Part shown: positions 23,767-32,871 of the stretch, one piece after another
Layout: each line of letters starts with the position of its first letter
Numbering within the stretch: the first letter of the stretch is position 1
Assembly (NCBI GenBank): GCA_934561555.1
Contig: CAKTGQ010000001.1
Location: 124,001-188,000, forward strand
Direction: 5' to 3'
DNA from: an uncultured Faecalibacterium sp.
GTDB taxonomy: Bacteria > Bacillota > Clostridia > Oscillospirales > Ruminococcaceae
DNA: 64,000 nucleotides
Notes under the pieces: generated by a model
Databases searched by the model: none
Told to the model about the DNA's origin: nothing
What the model saw: only the letters and a program-made list of their open reading frames with translations
Position numbers and translations under genes: made by a program

Positions 23767-25298
23767 AGATCAATCGAACTGTCAATGCAACGCGCAATAT
23801 CACGTGGGGAATTGCCAGCCAAATTATTCTGGTAGGATTCCCTTTTATTGTTCGTGCTGCCACCATCCATTCTCTGGGTGCAGAATATCTGGGTATCAAC
23901 AGCCTTTTTCAGTCCGTTTTACAGGTTCTCAGCATTTCAGAACTCGGCGTAAGTTCTGCTATCACATATAGTATGTATCAGCCCATTGCAGAGGATGACA
24001 CGGACACGATTTGTGCGCTTTTAAATTTTTATCGAAAGGTGTATATCGGGATTGGTCTTTTAATTCTGACCAGTGGTCTTTTGATTTGTCCTTTCATTCC
24101 TAAAATCATCAGCGGAACTGTACCAGATGGCGTAAATATTTATTTGGTTTTTCTGGTGTATTTAGGAAATTCAGTAATTGGATATTTCTTTTTTTCCTAT
24201 AAACAATCCCTATTAAATGCCTATCAGCGAACCGATATTCTCAGCATCAATCAGATTCTGACTCGCATCTTCATGTATAGCTGCCAGATCTTTGTATTGC
24301 TGAAATTCAAAAATTATTACACCTATCTGTTTTTTGTTCCTCTGACGACCTTAATACAGAATTTTGCAAACTCCGCGCTTGTAGACAGGATGTTTCCTCA
24401 ATATGTCTGCCGTGGGGAGATCAGCACTGGACTATTACATAAAATTCGTCTTTCCATTCCCGGGCTGGTGATCAACAAACTCTGTTTTATTTCCAGAAAT
24501 TCGTTTGATAATATTTTTATCAGTGCTTATTTAGGGCTAACTGTTTCTGCGATCTATGCGAATTACTATTACATTTTAAGCTCTCTGTCCTCTTTTTTGG
24601 GAATCATTTCCTCTTCGATCCTTGCCGGCATCGGCAACAGCATCGTCATTGAAAGCAGCGAAACCAACTACCAAATGATGAAAAAAATCAATTTTATTTA
24701 TATGTGGTTAGCGGGTTGGTGCGCTATTTGCCTGCTGTGTTTGTATCAGCCCTTTATGCGGATCTGGGTCGGTGATGAACTTTGCTTCGACTTTAAAACC
24801 GTAATACTGTTTGTCATTTATTTCTATCTTTTGAAGATGGGCGATATCCGGGGAACTTACTCTGAAGCTGCCGGTCTCTGGTGGGAAAACCGCTATCGGG
24901 CAATTCTGGAAAGCGTTGTAAACTTGATTTTAAACTACACGTTGGTTCGCTTTCTTGGAATTTATGGCATTATTCTTGCAACTTTGCTTTCGCTCTTTTT
25001 TATCAATTTTCTCTGGGGTTCCAATATCGTTTTTAAGTTCTATTTCAAAAATGGAAAAGCAAGTGAGTACTTCCTTCTCCATGGAAAATATGCGCTCTGT
25101 ACAGGATGTATTGCTGCCGTCACCTACATGGTCTGCTCCTTAAAAACATATGGTCTTTATGGTGATTTTTTGGTACGAGGAGTCATTTGTGTGATCCTTC
25201 CAAATCTGATTTATTACCTCGTCTACCGAAAGACCTCTGAATTTAAAATTGCAGTTCCTTGGATATTGAATAAAGTTCTCCGCAAAAAAGACCAATGA
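23763..25298 (+). CDS. Polysaccharide flippase, Wzx/MATE-like (MOP superfamily)
   Basis: 511 residues with about twelve to fourteen membrane helices. The start INRTVNATRNITWGIASQIILVGFPFIVRAATIHSLGAEYLGINSLFQSVLQVLSISELGVSSAI is characteristic of Wzx-type flippases of Firmicutes surface polysaccharides. It would move lipid-linked repeat units across the membrane. It is coupled to GT4 and GT11 by four-base overlaps. No Wzy polymerase, priming transferase or chain-length regulator is in the window, so the pathway must be completed elsewhere. Confidence 0.9.
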   Translation: MKINRTVNATRNITWGIASQIILVGFPFIVRAATIHSLGAEYLGINSLFQSVLQVLSISELGVSSAITYSMYQPIAEDDTDTICALLNFYRKVYIGIGLLILTSGLLICPFIPKIISGTVPDGVNIYLVFLVYLGNSVIGYFFFSYKQSLLNAYQRTDILSINQILTRIFMYSCQIFVLLKFKNYYTYLFFVPLTTLIQNFANSALVDRMFPQYVCRGEISTGLLHKIRLSIPGLVINKLCFISRNSFDNIFISAYLGLTVSAIYANYYYILSSLSSFLGIISSSILAGIGNSIVIESSETNYQMMKKINFIYMWLAGWCAICLLCLYQPFMRIWVGDELCFDFKTVILFVIYFYLLKMGDIRGTYSEAAGLWWENRYRAILESVVNLILNYTLVRFLGIYGIILATLLSLFFINFLWGSNIVFKFYFKNGKASEYFLLHGKYALCTGCIAAVTYMVCSLKTYGLYGDFLVRGVICVILPNLIYYLVYRKTSEFKIAVPWILNKVLRKKDQ

Positions 25299-26308
25299 GG
25301 CTGCCTATCAAAATGATTATTGTAAGATTTACCGGTGGCTTGGGAAACCAGCTATACAATTATGCTCTGGTTTTGTCTTTGAAAAAAATCTATCCTGATA
25401 CAGAAATAAAAATCGACATCAATGATTATACCCGTGATTTTTCTCATACTGGATATATTCTTGATAAGATGTTCGGGCTTCATTCAACGATTGCTCTCAA
25501 AGATGAATGTAAGCGGGTCGGTACATTTAGCTGGTATTATCCCGGATTTGACGCAAAAAATCTCCCTTTTCAGCGATTCCGCAATTATTATCGAAGGGGA
25601 TACCAAAAATGGAGTGAATTTCCTTCTTTCAAAAAAAATGCGTCCCATATGATCTACGGATATAAGCCCACAATTTTCAATCCTGATGTTTTTAATCTGA
25701 ATCCAGAAAAAGATTGGTATTTGAGCGGTGGATGGCAGAATCTTCACTATTTCGACTGGAATCGTGAGGAATTGAAGCGAGTCTATACTTTTCAGCCCGA
25801 ACTAAGCGATCAGGATCGCAAGCTTATTTCTAAAATGGATTGCACAAATTCTGTTAGCGTTCATGTCCGAAGGGGTGATTATGTCAGCACGAAATTTGAT
25901 ATGTGTGACGACCGTTATTACCATACTGCAATTGATTTGATCCGTAAAAAAGTGAGCAACTGTGTATTCTATTTCTTTTCTGATGATGCAGCGTATGTCC
26001 GGGAACATTTTTTCAGGAAAGAACAGCCTGAAGATATGATTATCGTTTCTCATGATCCGAATGATTATCAACAGGATTTCTACATGATGGAGCAATGCAA
26101 ACATCATATCATCCCAAACAGCACTTTCAGCTTTTGGCCCGCGTATTTAACAGATGCTCCCGACCATATTACCATTTGTCCGCAATATATTAAGCTTGAA
26201 AATAATAAGCTATATCACGCAGATTACCCAGAGCATTGGATAAAAATAAAAAACACTCCTGCATTCTCTGGTCTTCACAATGATTGTATCTATCCATCGT
26301 TGATTTAA
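25295..26308 (+). CDS. Alpha-1,2-fucosyltransferase, GT11
   Basis: Up to 337 residues. IIVRFTGGLGNQLYNYALVLSLKKIYP at the start and VSVHVRRGDYVS near residue 185 are the GDP-fucose-binding signatures of GT11; PNSTFSFWPAYLTD near 272 is the conserved third motif. ATG at 25295 overlaps the flippase stop; ATG at 25313 has GAGG twelve bases upstream and matches the usual MIIV start, so six residues are uncertain. It transfers L-fucose to galactose, making an H-antigen-like terminal unit. A gut bacterium that displays fucosylated glycan may mimic host mucin; this is inference. Confidence 0.9.
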   Translation: MRLPIKMIIVRFTGGLGNQLYNYALVLSLKKIYPDTEIKIDINDYTRDFSHTGYILDKMFGLHSTIALKDECKRVGTFSWYYPGFDAKNLPFQRFRNYYRRGYQKWSEFPSFKKNASHMIYGYKPTIFNPDVFNLNPEKDWYLSGGWQNLHYFDWNREELKRVYTFQPELSDQDRKLISKMDCTNSVSVHVRRGDYVSTKFDMCDDRYYHTAIDLIRKKVSNCVFYFFSDDAAYVREHFFRKEQPEDMIIVSHDPNDYQQDFYMMEQCKHHIIPNSTFSFWPAYLTDAPDHITICPQYIKLENNKLYHADYPEHWIKIKNTPAFSGLHNDCIYPSLI

Positions 26309-26439
26309 GGAAGATTCCATGTTCTGCCAGATAAACGGTCCATTTGAGGAACTGAATCATATCAGGTTCATGCTTTTATATACTCTTTCTTATTTCATGC
26401 CTTTCCGCAAATTCCCACAGTTCTTATTAGAACGGTTTC

Positions 26440-26590
26440 TTAATCTCTGTGGAACAAATCACGCGTATAAACCTTATCCTGAACTTCATCCAGACAGCTA
26501 TCATAGCGGTTTGCAATGATAGCCTGACTACGCTCTTTAAATGGTTTAAACAGAGTGTCTATGTTCTCCTTGATGAAGCCTTCCTGTATT
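26440..26590 (-). pseudogene. C-terminal relic of UDP-glucose 6-dehydrogenase
   Basis: The minus strand encodes [20 protein letters not shown] followed by [13 protein letters not shown] and a stop. The [14 protein letters not shown] and terminal RD pattern is the C-terminus of UDP-glucose/GDP-mannose dehydrogenases. About 50 codons survive; the rest is missing, and the frame runs straight into the hairpin at 26611. It lies at the end of the glycosyltransferase cluster in opposite orientation, so it is a scar of an earlier cluster that made glucuronic acid. Confidence 0.7.
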
Positions 26591-26610
26591 ATGGCAGCGA
26601 AAACATAAAA

Positions 26611-26655
26611 CTGCCCCCAAAGCAGCGCGCTCTTGCGCAATCTGCTTTGGGGGCA
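26611..26655. terminator. Long hairpin terminator, copy 2 of the repeated 42-mer
   Basis: CTGCCCCCAAAGCAG and CTGCTTTGGGGGCAG form a perfect 15-bp stem around CGCGCTCTTGCGCAAT, followed by TCTGTTTTT on the plus strand. It closes the rnr gene (minus) and anything from the left. It is nearly identical to 14930-14971. Confidence 0.75.
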
Positions 26656-26679
26656 GTCTGTTTTTGCTTTATTATAAGG

Positions 26680-28803
26680 TTACTGCTTTGCGCTTTCCGG
26701 GGCGATCTCAAAGTCGATCTTGCCCAGATTGACGTCTGCACGCACGATGGTGATCATCATGGTATCGCCCAGATTCCAGTTCTTGCCGGAAACAGGGTCG
26801 GAAAGGCGGACGCCCTCGGTGAGCATAGTGCCGGTGGCGGTCAGACTGGAAGCGGGCACAAAGCCCTCCACGCCGTTTTCCAACTCGATGAACAGGCCGC
26901 GCTGGGTCACGCCGGAGATGCGGCCCTCGTAGCACTCGCCCAGATGGCGGCGTGCATACTCGGCCTTATAGCAATCCTCGGCCTTGCGCTCGATCTGCAT
27001 GGCGATCACCTCGCGCTCACTGGCCTGCTTGCTGACGTCCTCTGCAAACTCGCTGTAACGCAGGATCATGGTGTCCTTGTCCGTGCCCTTGAGCTGAGCG
27101 GTCATGATGCGGTGGATGGCCAGATCCGGGTAGCGGCGAATAGGGCTGGTGAAGTGGGCATAGTCCTGCAGCACCAGACCATAGTGTCCCTTGGGCTTTT
27201 CCTCGTACACAGCCTTGGACATGCAGCGCAGCATACCGGTGTTGATGATCTGCTCGTAGGCAGTGCCGCGCACGCCCTCCAGAATAGCGCTCAGCTCCTT
27301 GGGGGTGGGGACATCCTTGGCAAAGTGGTCGTTGACGCCGCAAGCCTGCAGCAGACCGTGCAGACGCTCCAGCTTTTCGGCGTTGGGTTCCTCGTGCACA
27401 CGGTACACAAAGGGGATCTGCTTCACCCGGGCAAAGTGGGCGGCGCACTGGTTTGCCAGCAGCATGAACTCCTCGATCATGGCCTCGCTCTCGCCGGAGG
27501 TGCGCTTTTTCACGTCGATGCAGTGGCCGTCCTCGTCGAGGATCAGCTTTACCTCGCCGCTCTCGATATCCATGCAGCCGCGCTCCTTGCGCAGGCGGGC
27601 ACGGTGGCCGTACAGCTCCTTCATGGCGGGCAGCTGTGCCAGTACCTCGTGGTACTTGCCGGTCAGCTCGTCATCGGCGTTGCCGGCCAGCAGGGCGTTG
27701 ATTTCGGAATACACACCCTTGACCCGGCTGCGGATGACGGACTTGACAAAACGGTAATCCGTCAGGTTGCCGTCCTTATCCAGCCGCATCAGGCAGGAGA
27801 AGGCCAGACGCAGCACGCCCTCGTTCAGGCTGCAAATGCCGTTAGACAACTGCTTGGGCAGCATGGGCACCACCTGATCGGCATAGTAGACGCTGGTAGC
27901 ACGGTTAAAGGCCTCGTTGTCCAGCTCGGTGCCGGGCTTGACATAGTTGGAAACATCCGCGATATGCACGCCCAGCTCAAAGCCGCCGTCCGGGGTCTTG
28001 GTCAGGCTGATGGCATCGTCGATATCCTTGGTCTCGGCGCTGTCGATGGTAAAGATGGGCAAAGCGCGCAGATCCATGCGGCCCTCGCAGTCCGCAGCGG
28101 ATACCTCGGCGTTGTCCAGCTTTTTGGCCTCGTCCCGCACCTTGTCCGGGAAGCGGCTGCGGATATCCTGCGCGTAGAGCAATGCCTTTGCGCAACGCTT
28201 GGCTTCATCGCAGCTGCCAAAGCGCATGGCCACGCCCACGCGGTGATCCTCCTGACGGTTGCCGCGCAGCAGGATCTCCACTGCCACCTTGTCGCCGTCC
28301 TTGGCGCTGCCTTCGCAGTCCCGCATGACCTGCATGGAGATGGCGGGGCAATCGTCCGGCACAAACTTCAGGCGGCCCTCCATGCGGTGCATGGTGCCCA
28401 CCAGAGAATTCTTTTCTTCCAGAACAGCAAGGATCTCGCCCTCATCGCTGCCCTCTACCCGGGGATGTGCAAACTTTTCCACCAGCACCTTGTCGCCGGG
28501 CATCGCGCCGCGAGTGAACCGGCCGGGGATGAAGATATCGCTGGTGCCGTCCTCCAGCATGACGAAGGCAAAATTCTTGCCCAGCTTTACCACCTTGCAC
28601 AGCAGTGCCTTGTCGGCACGGCCGCTGCGCACGGTGAAGAACACGCCCTGCCGCTGGCAGATGACAGCCTCGTGCACCAGCTGGTCCACAGCCTCCATCA
28701 CCTTGCGGTCTGCGCCGCGATCCCCGCCGAACTTATTTTTCAGATCCCTTACGGTGCACGGCTGATTCTGGATCGCGTGCTCAATTTTATCGCGCATTGC
28801 CAT
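26680..28803 (-). CDS. rnr: Ribonuclease R
   Basis: 707 residues, the normal length. Cold-shock-like OB domains (about 50-200) precede the RNB catalytic domain with IDSAETKDIDDAISL (Asp cluster binding Mg2+) and SPIRRYPDL, and an S1 domain closes the protein (ECYEGRISGVTQRGLFIELENGVEGFVP). An N-terminal helix-turn-helix segment (CTVRDLKNKFGG) is also typical. RNase R degrades structured RNA 3' to 5'. In many Firmicutes it sits next to secG, as here, where secG lies upstream on the same strand. Confidence 0.95.
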   Translation of the reverse strand: MAMRDKIEHAIQNQPCTVRDLKNKFGGDRGADRKVMEAVDQLVHEAVICQRQGVFFTVRSGRADKALLCKVVKLGKNFAFVMLEDGTSDIFIPGRFTRGAMPGDKVLVEKFAHPRVEGSDEGEILAVLEEKNSLVGTMHRMEGRLKFVPDDCPAISMQVMRDCEGSAKDGDKVAVEILLRGNRQEDHRVGVAMRFGSCDEAKRCAKALLYAQDIRSRFPDKVRDEAKKLDNAEVSAADCEGRMDLRALPIFTIDSAETKDIDDAISLTKTPDGGFELGVHIADVSNYVKPGTELDNEAFNRATSVYYADQVVPMLPKQLSNGICSLNEGVLRLAFSCLMRLDKDGNLTDYRFVKSVIRSRVKGVYSEINALLAGNADDELTGKYHEVLAQLPAMKELYGHRARLRKERGCMDIESGEVKLILDEDGHCIDVKKRTSGESEAMIEEFMLLANQCAAHFARVKQIPFVYRVHEEPNAEKLERLHGLLQACGVNDHFAKDVPTPKELSAILEGVRGTAYEQIINTGMLRCMSKAVYEEKPKGHYGLVLQDYAHFTSPIRRYPDLAIHRIMTAQLKGTDKDTMILRYSEFAEDVSKQASEREVIAMQIERKAEDCYKAEYARRHLGECYEGRISGVTQRGLFIELENGVEGFVPASSLTATGTMLTEGVRLSDPVSGKNWNLGDTMMITIVRADVNLGKIDFEIAPESAKQ

Positions 28804-28940
28804 AAAATATATTCTCCTTCACTTCCATGGCCGTGCATCTCCTGCGGAGCACAGCCCTGCCTTGGGACGGGCGCTTTTCCCTGTCCCCTCTTTGCGGCAG
28901 CCCGCAGAACCGGCTGCCCGCACTTTTTTCTGCACAGAAA

Positions 28941-28967
28941 AACAGCCCCGTCCGTTCACGGGGCTGC
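28941..28967 (-). terminator. secG terminator
   Basis: GCAGCCCCGT and ACGGGGCTG form a stem; on the minus strand TTTTTCTG follows. It lies ten bases past the secG stop, separating secG from rnr, although read-through may occur. Confidence 0.75.
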
Positions 28968-28976
28968 AACGCCTTC

Positions 28977-29228
28977 TCAGCCTGCCAGACGGCCTGCAAA
29001 CAGGCAAGCCAGAATAGCAACCACAAAGAACACCACGCCTGCAATGCGGGTGACCTTAGCCAGCATCTGGTCTGCCGGGGTCAGACGCGCATTGTTGGCA
29101 CCGCCCACGCTGCCGTTGATGGCACCGGACAGGCCCTGACCGTGGGTGTGCTGCATGAGGGTGAGGAAAACGATGACCAGCGAAGCCACCAGCAGAATGG
29201 CACCGCCAACAATTTCGATAACAGACAT
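28977..29228 (-). CDS. secG: Preprotein translocase subunit SecG
   Basis: 83 residues with two membrane helices (about 4-24 and 60-80) joined by a loop containing QHTHGQGLSGAINGS and the Gly/Asn-rich GGANNARL typical of SecG. The start is MSVIEIVGG with AAAGGAGCG ahead of the ATG at 29228; the frame stays open far upstream but that part is antisense to another gene. SecG assists the SecYE channel. Confidence 0.93.
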   Translation of the reverse strand: MSVIEIVGGAILLVASLVIVFLTLMQHTHGQGLSGAINGSVGGANNARLTPADQMLAKVTRIAGVVFFVVAILACLFAGRLAG

Positions 29229-29329
29229 GAATCGTAACGCTCCTTTTATTTGTAAATACGGAAAACTACGCAAAAATACAACTATATAGTAACATAACAA
29301 AGCCAGAATTGCAAGCGGAATCCGTGCAT

Positions 29330-30925
29330 TTATCCCGCCGCTTCCAGCGCAGCACAGACCTGCGCAAAGATAGCCGCGCCGGAGTACGCGGTGTGCACTG
29401 CACCGTCCTGTAATACCACAATGGTATAGCGGGGCTTTTCTGTCGGCCAGAACCCCGCAAACCACAGGTTGCAGCGCTCGGTGCCCTCCGGGTTGAACTG
29501 CCCGGTCTGGGCGGTACCGGTCTTGCCGCCCGCCCCGCCGGAAAGCCCGGCAGCGTCCTGCGCGGTGCCCTGCTGCACCACCTGTACCAGCATGGAGCGC
29601 AAAAGCGCTGCGCTCTGCGCCGGGAGCACCCGCCGTCCCCGGGGGTGGTTGAGGGTCTCCACTGGCTGCCCGGTGGTCTCGTCCAGCGTGGCTTGCAGCA
29701 AAAAAGGGGCGCGGTATACGCCGTCTGCCGCAATGGTGTTGAACAGCGCCGCCACCTGCATTGGCGTCGCCAGCAGACTGCCCTGCCCAAAGCTGAAATT
29801 GGCCAGCTGTCCGCTTTGCGCCAGTTCCTGCGGGCCGGGCAGCTGCCCTGCCTCGGCGGCAAGCCCTTCTGCCAGCGGCAGGCTCCGCCCAAAGCCGAAA
29901 GCCTTGGCGGCGTCCAGCAGTTTTTCCGCGCCCAGCTGCTGCCCCAGACGGATAAAATAGCCGTTGCAGCTTTTTTCCAGCGCAGCGGCAAGGTCTACCT
30001 GTCCATGGGGTATCCCGCCTGCACAGCGGAAAATTTGCCCATCCACTACCACTGCGCCGGTGCACTCGAAAACCGGCTGCAAGCCCGCTTCCAGCGCAGC
30101 CGCCGCCAGCACCGGCTTGAACACCGAGCCCACCGCGTAGCTTTGCAGCGCCCGGTTCAGGAAGGGACTGTTCTCTGCCTGCAGGCTGTCGGCAAGGTGC
30201 TCCGGGTCGTAGCCCGGCACGCTGACGCTGGCGCGCACCGCCGCTGTGGCGGTATCCAGCACCAGAATGCAGCCGCTTGTCATGGTACTTGCCGCCACCG
30301 CTTCCGCTGCCCGCTGCACCGGGCGGGAGATGGTCAGCTGCACGCCCAGCGCCCCGCTGTCGGCGCGCAAAAGTCGGGGCGTCTCGCCGGTGCGCAGCGT
30401 CCCCTGCGCCGTGACGGCGCAGACAAGACTGCTATGCTCCCCTGTGCCGGAAAGCACGGCGTCCAGCGCCTTTTCCAGCCCGGCAGCGCCGTGGCCTGTA
30501 CCATCCAGATAGCCCAGCAGGTGCTGACACAACGGTACTGCCGCATACCGCCGGGCGGCGGGGTAACCGGTCAGCCCAAGGCGGGCGGGGTCGCAGTTTA
30601 CCTCCAGCAAAAACGGCGCAGCGCGGCTGCGGCTGCGGTACAAAAGCGCCTGCCCGGCGGCATCGGTGCAGGCATATAGCCGGTCGTAATTGCCCTGCCC
30701 GGGAAAGCACAGCACTTGCCAGCGCTCCTCTAAGCCGGTGAGCAGCCGTCCCTGCGCATCGTAAAAGTTGCCCCGCCGGGCGGGCAGCTGTAATGTGACC
30801 GTGCTCTGCGCCGCCGCCCGCGCAGCATAGGCGGGGTGCAGCGCCAGCAGATACAACCGGCACAGCACCACCATAAAACCCAGCAGCAAGGCGGCATACA
30901 CCGCCAGCACCCGTTTGCCGGACAT
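29330..30925 (-). CDS. Penicillin-binding protein, transpeptidase (class B-like)
   Basis: About 531 residues from MSGKRVLAVYAALLLGFMVVL; AAAGGGGGCG precedes the ATG at 30925. One N-terminal membrane helix is followed by RRGNFYDAQGRLL (the dimerisation-domain start of class B PBPs) and a transpeptidase domain with the three active-site motifs: SVFK (SxxK), SCN (SxN) and GKTGTAQ (KTG). It crosslinks peptidoglycan outside the membrane. The length and the short pre-domain resemble SpoVD/PbpA-type proteins. No FtsW/RodA partner is adjacent, so whether it serves septation or sporulation is open. Confidence 0.9.
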   Translation of the reverse strand: MSGKRVLAVYAALLLGFMVVLCRLYLLALHPAYAARAAAQSTVTLQLPARRGNFYDAQGRLLTGLEERWQVLCFPGQGNYDRLYACTDAAGQALLYRSRSRAAPFLLEVNCDPARLGLTGYPAARRYAAVPLCQHLLGYLDGTGHGAAGLEKALDAVLSGTGEHSSLVCAVTAQGTLRTGETPRLLRADSGALGVQLTISRPVQRAAEAVAASTMTSGCILVLDTATAAVRASVSVPGYDPEHLADSLQAENSPFLNRALQSYAVGSVFKPVLAAAALEAGLQPVFECTGAVVVDGQIFRCAGGIPHGQVDLAAALEKSCNGYFIRLGQQLGAEKLLDAAKAFGFGRSLPLAEGLAAEAGQLPGPQELAQSGQLANFSFGQGSLLATPMQVAALFNTIAADGVYRAPFLLQATLDETTGQPVETLNHPRGRRVLPAQSAALLRSMLVQVVQQGTAQDAAGLSGGAGGKTGTAQTGQFNPEGTERCNLWFAGFWPTEKPRYTIVVLQDGAVHTAYSGAAIFAQVCAALEAAG

Positions 30926-31086
30926 TCCCGCGCCCCCTTTCCCTATGGTTAGGGTGGGCAGCAAGGGTGCGGGGTATACATAAAAATGCCCCGGACATTG
31001 ATCCATCCGAACTGTCTGCCTTGCAGAGCTCATGCACTCCCATTCGGATAGTACAGAAGTGCGTCTTTTGTTATAAAGGGATCTCC

Positions 31087-32100
31087 TCAGCAGGGCATTT
31101 TTATATTATTCAAAAAAGCTTCAATATTTGCCGCCGTTCCCTCGGAATCACCTGTCAGCAGTCCATCGTCCGTCAGCAGTGGCGTGTCTAAAATGGATTT
31201 GATGCTCACAGCCACACTGGCACAGGACGCAGTAACCTTTTTGGAATCAGTGCTGTAACGGCTATAATCATTACCCTCTGCCTTTACAATATTGCTCATT
31301 TTGTAAATCAGCGGCATAAAGCAAGAATCCAGTCGAGCCAGTAAATTATAAAACACATATGTCCTTCTGCGAATAGTCTCACATTGCAAGGATGCAGTGT
31401 TGAGTTGTGCTGCGATCTGCACGGCCTCGGCTCGGTTTGCATAGGCCTTTTCAAGCCCCTTTTTTGCCGCTTTTCCGGCAGTCAACCCCATGACCAATAG
31501 AGCAGGTCCGGCTATAAGGCCGCCCAGCACCATTGTTCCTCCAGCCATACCAAGACCACCCGCAGCGAGAGACCCTCCACCGAAAAAGGCAAGTGTAGCA
31601 TTCGTTGCCGCAGCACCGCTCAACGCGGAGATTGCAGTGCCAGTTGATGCAACAGCAAGGGCTTGTGCAGCGCTGTATGCACCAAAAGCAGCCAGCGCGC
31701 CGCCTGCCGTTCCGGCAACTGCTCCACCTGCTACAGAACCTGCAAAGTTTACCATGCTGCGAAGCTCAACAAATTCCTGCGCGTCAATATGGAGCCGATG
31801 CAGTTCGTCGAATCCCTCTGTTTCTTTGAAGTCCACATTTTTGATCTGCGAGAACACAGTCAAAAATTCAGAGATCGTTCCATTCAAGACGGACATTTTT
31901 TCTGAACCCAACTGGGTCAGCGAGTTCCCGCAGGCAAGACGTTGTGCATTCAGATAATCAGTTGCTTCCTGAACAAGCTCGTTGGCACTTTTGTTGATTT
32001 GATTTGCATTTTTTGCATCAAAGCCAGCCTTTACAGTGCCGCCAATTCCAAGCATTCCACTGGCAGTCGCAACACCAATAAACAATAGCGGTAATGGCAT
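31087..32100 (-). CDS. Unrecognised protein with long Gly/Ala-rich hydrophobic core (cassette gene 3)
   Basis: 337 residues. The start MPLPLLFIGVATASGMLGIGG is hydrophobic. Residues about 115-210 form a long run of Gly, Ala and Ser with small-residue helices (GGAVAGTAGGALAAFGAYSAAQAL through GPALLVMGLTAGKAAKKG), like glycine-zipper or pore-forming segments. The flanks are helical and may form coiled coils (NKSANELVQEATDYLNAQ). I do not recognise the family. It is the last of three genes spaced 15 bases apart. A membrane-inserting effector is a reasonable guess, not a conclusion. Confidence 0.65.
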   Translation of the reverse strand: MPLPLLFIGVATASGMLGIGGTVKAGFDAKNANQINKSANELVQEATDYLNAQRLACGNSLTQLGSEKMSVLNGTISEFLTVFSQIKNVDFKETEGFDELHRLHIDAQEFVELRSMVNFAGSVAGGAVAGTAGGALAAFGAYSAAQALAVASTGTAISALSGAAATNATLAFFGGGSLAAGGLGMAGGTMVLGGLIAGPALLVMGLTAGKAAKKGLEKAYANRAEAVQIAAQLNTASLQCETIRRRTYVFYNLLARLDSCFMPLIYKMSNIVKAEGNDYSRYSTDSKKVTASCASVAVSIKSILDTPLLTDDGLLTGDSEGTAANIEAFLNNIKMPC

Positions 32101-32115
32101 TTTCCTCTTCTCCCC

Positions 32116-32856
32116 TCAAAGTGCGATCAAGTCCTTGACGCTGTCAAAAATCACGGTCTGACGTTTCGTGAGCTCGTTCACCCGTGCCTCAATGGTCAAA
32201 TACGGCTGTTCTGTTGTCTTGATCCACGTAATCTCTTTTTCAATATCCATGATCGTCAGGATACTGCTTTCCATTTCCAGAAAGACAGCCTTGTCAACTT
32301 GCAGCTTCCGAACGATATACTTGAGCAGCTTCCGCTCGGTTTTATCGCAGCTTTTATCGCTGTATGCAAGGGTTAGCAGATTCCAAACCAATAGCTTTGA
32401 GGTGATGGAGGTATCAGCCGCTTCACTGGTATGCTGGAGCGCATCCTCAACGCCGTCCTGCAAAACGTCATAATAGTCCTCCGGGTCAATGACCTTTTTC
32501 AATTGTGTCTGGCAGTTCTTGATGATGGCAGGCTTGCTATCTGCAAAGTCAGGATCAAGTTCTATGCCTATGGCATCAAATTTTTCCTCCTCACTAGGGC
32601 AAACCGTTCCGTCTGCCGCCATGAGATAGTAGATGATTTGAAGCGCATTTCGAGTGGCAATGCGTTTCACCTCTGCGGCGGCCTTTTCCGGTTCAGTTGC
32701 TGCAATTATCTTCTTTGTGGTCGCTGCTTTCTGCGCATCAACCTTTTTCTTTGCGTCTGCTGCCACATCCTGTGCAGCCAGCTTAGCCGCCTTGGCTGCA
32801 TCGGAAGCTTTTTGCCAAACTCCTGCAAGCCCTGCTCCAATTTTCTTTTTATCCAT
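32116..32856 (-). CDS. TerB-like protein (cassette gene 2)
   Basis: 246 residues. The N-terminal 55 residues are Lys/Ala-rich and helical (ASDAAKAAKLAAQDVAADAKKKV). From about 65 a helical domain resembles TerB/DjlA-type domains: NALQIIYYLMAADGTVCPSEEEKFDAIG is like the TerB pattern 'hhhhlhhADGhhspeE'. TerB domains bind metal at acidic residues and occur in tellurite-resistance and phage-defence operons. The assignment rests on this one segment. It lies 15 bases from each neighbour in the same cassette. Confidence 0.6.
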   Translation of the reverse strand: MDKKKIGAGLAGVWQKASDAAKAAKLAAQDVAADAKKKVDAQKAATTKKIIAATEPEKAAAEVKRIATRNALQIIYYLMAADGTVCPSEEEKFDAIGIELDPDFADSKPAIIKNCQTQLKKVIDPEDYYDVLQDGVEDALQHTSEAADTSITSKLLVWNLLTLAYSDKSCDKTERKLLKYIVRKLQVDKAVFLEMESSILTIMDIEKEITWIKTTEQPYLTIEARVNELTKRQTVIFDSVKDLIAL

Positions 32857-32871
32857 TTTTTCCAGCTTTCT

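Noticed and set aside
26449..29139. 896-codon plus-strand open frame opposite rnr and secG
   Set aside because: Antisense of rnr/secG; translation is His/Gln/Leu-rich low-quality sequence, while the opposite strand encodes all RNase R motifs.
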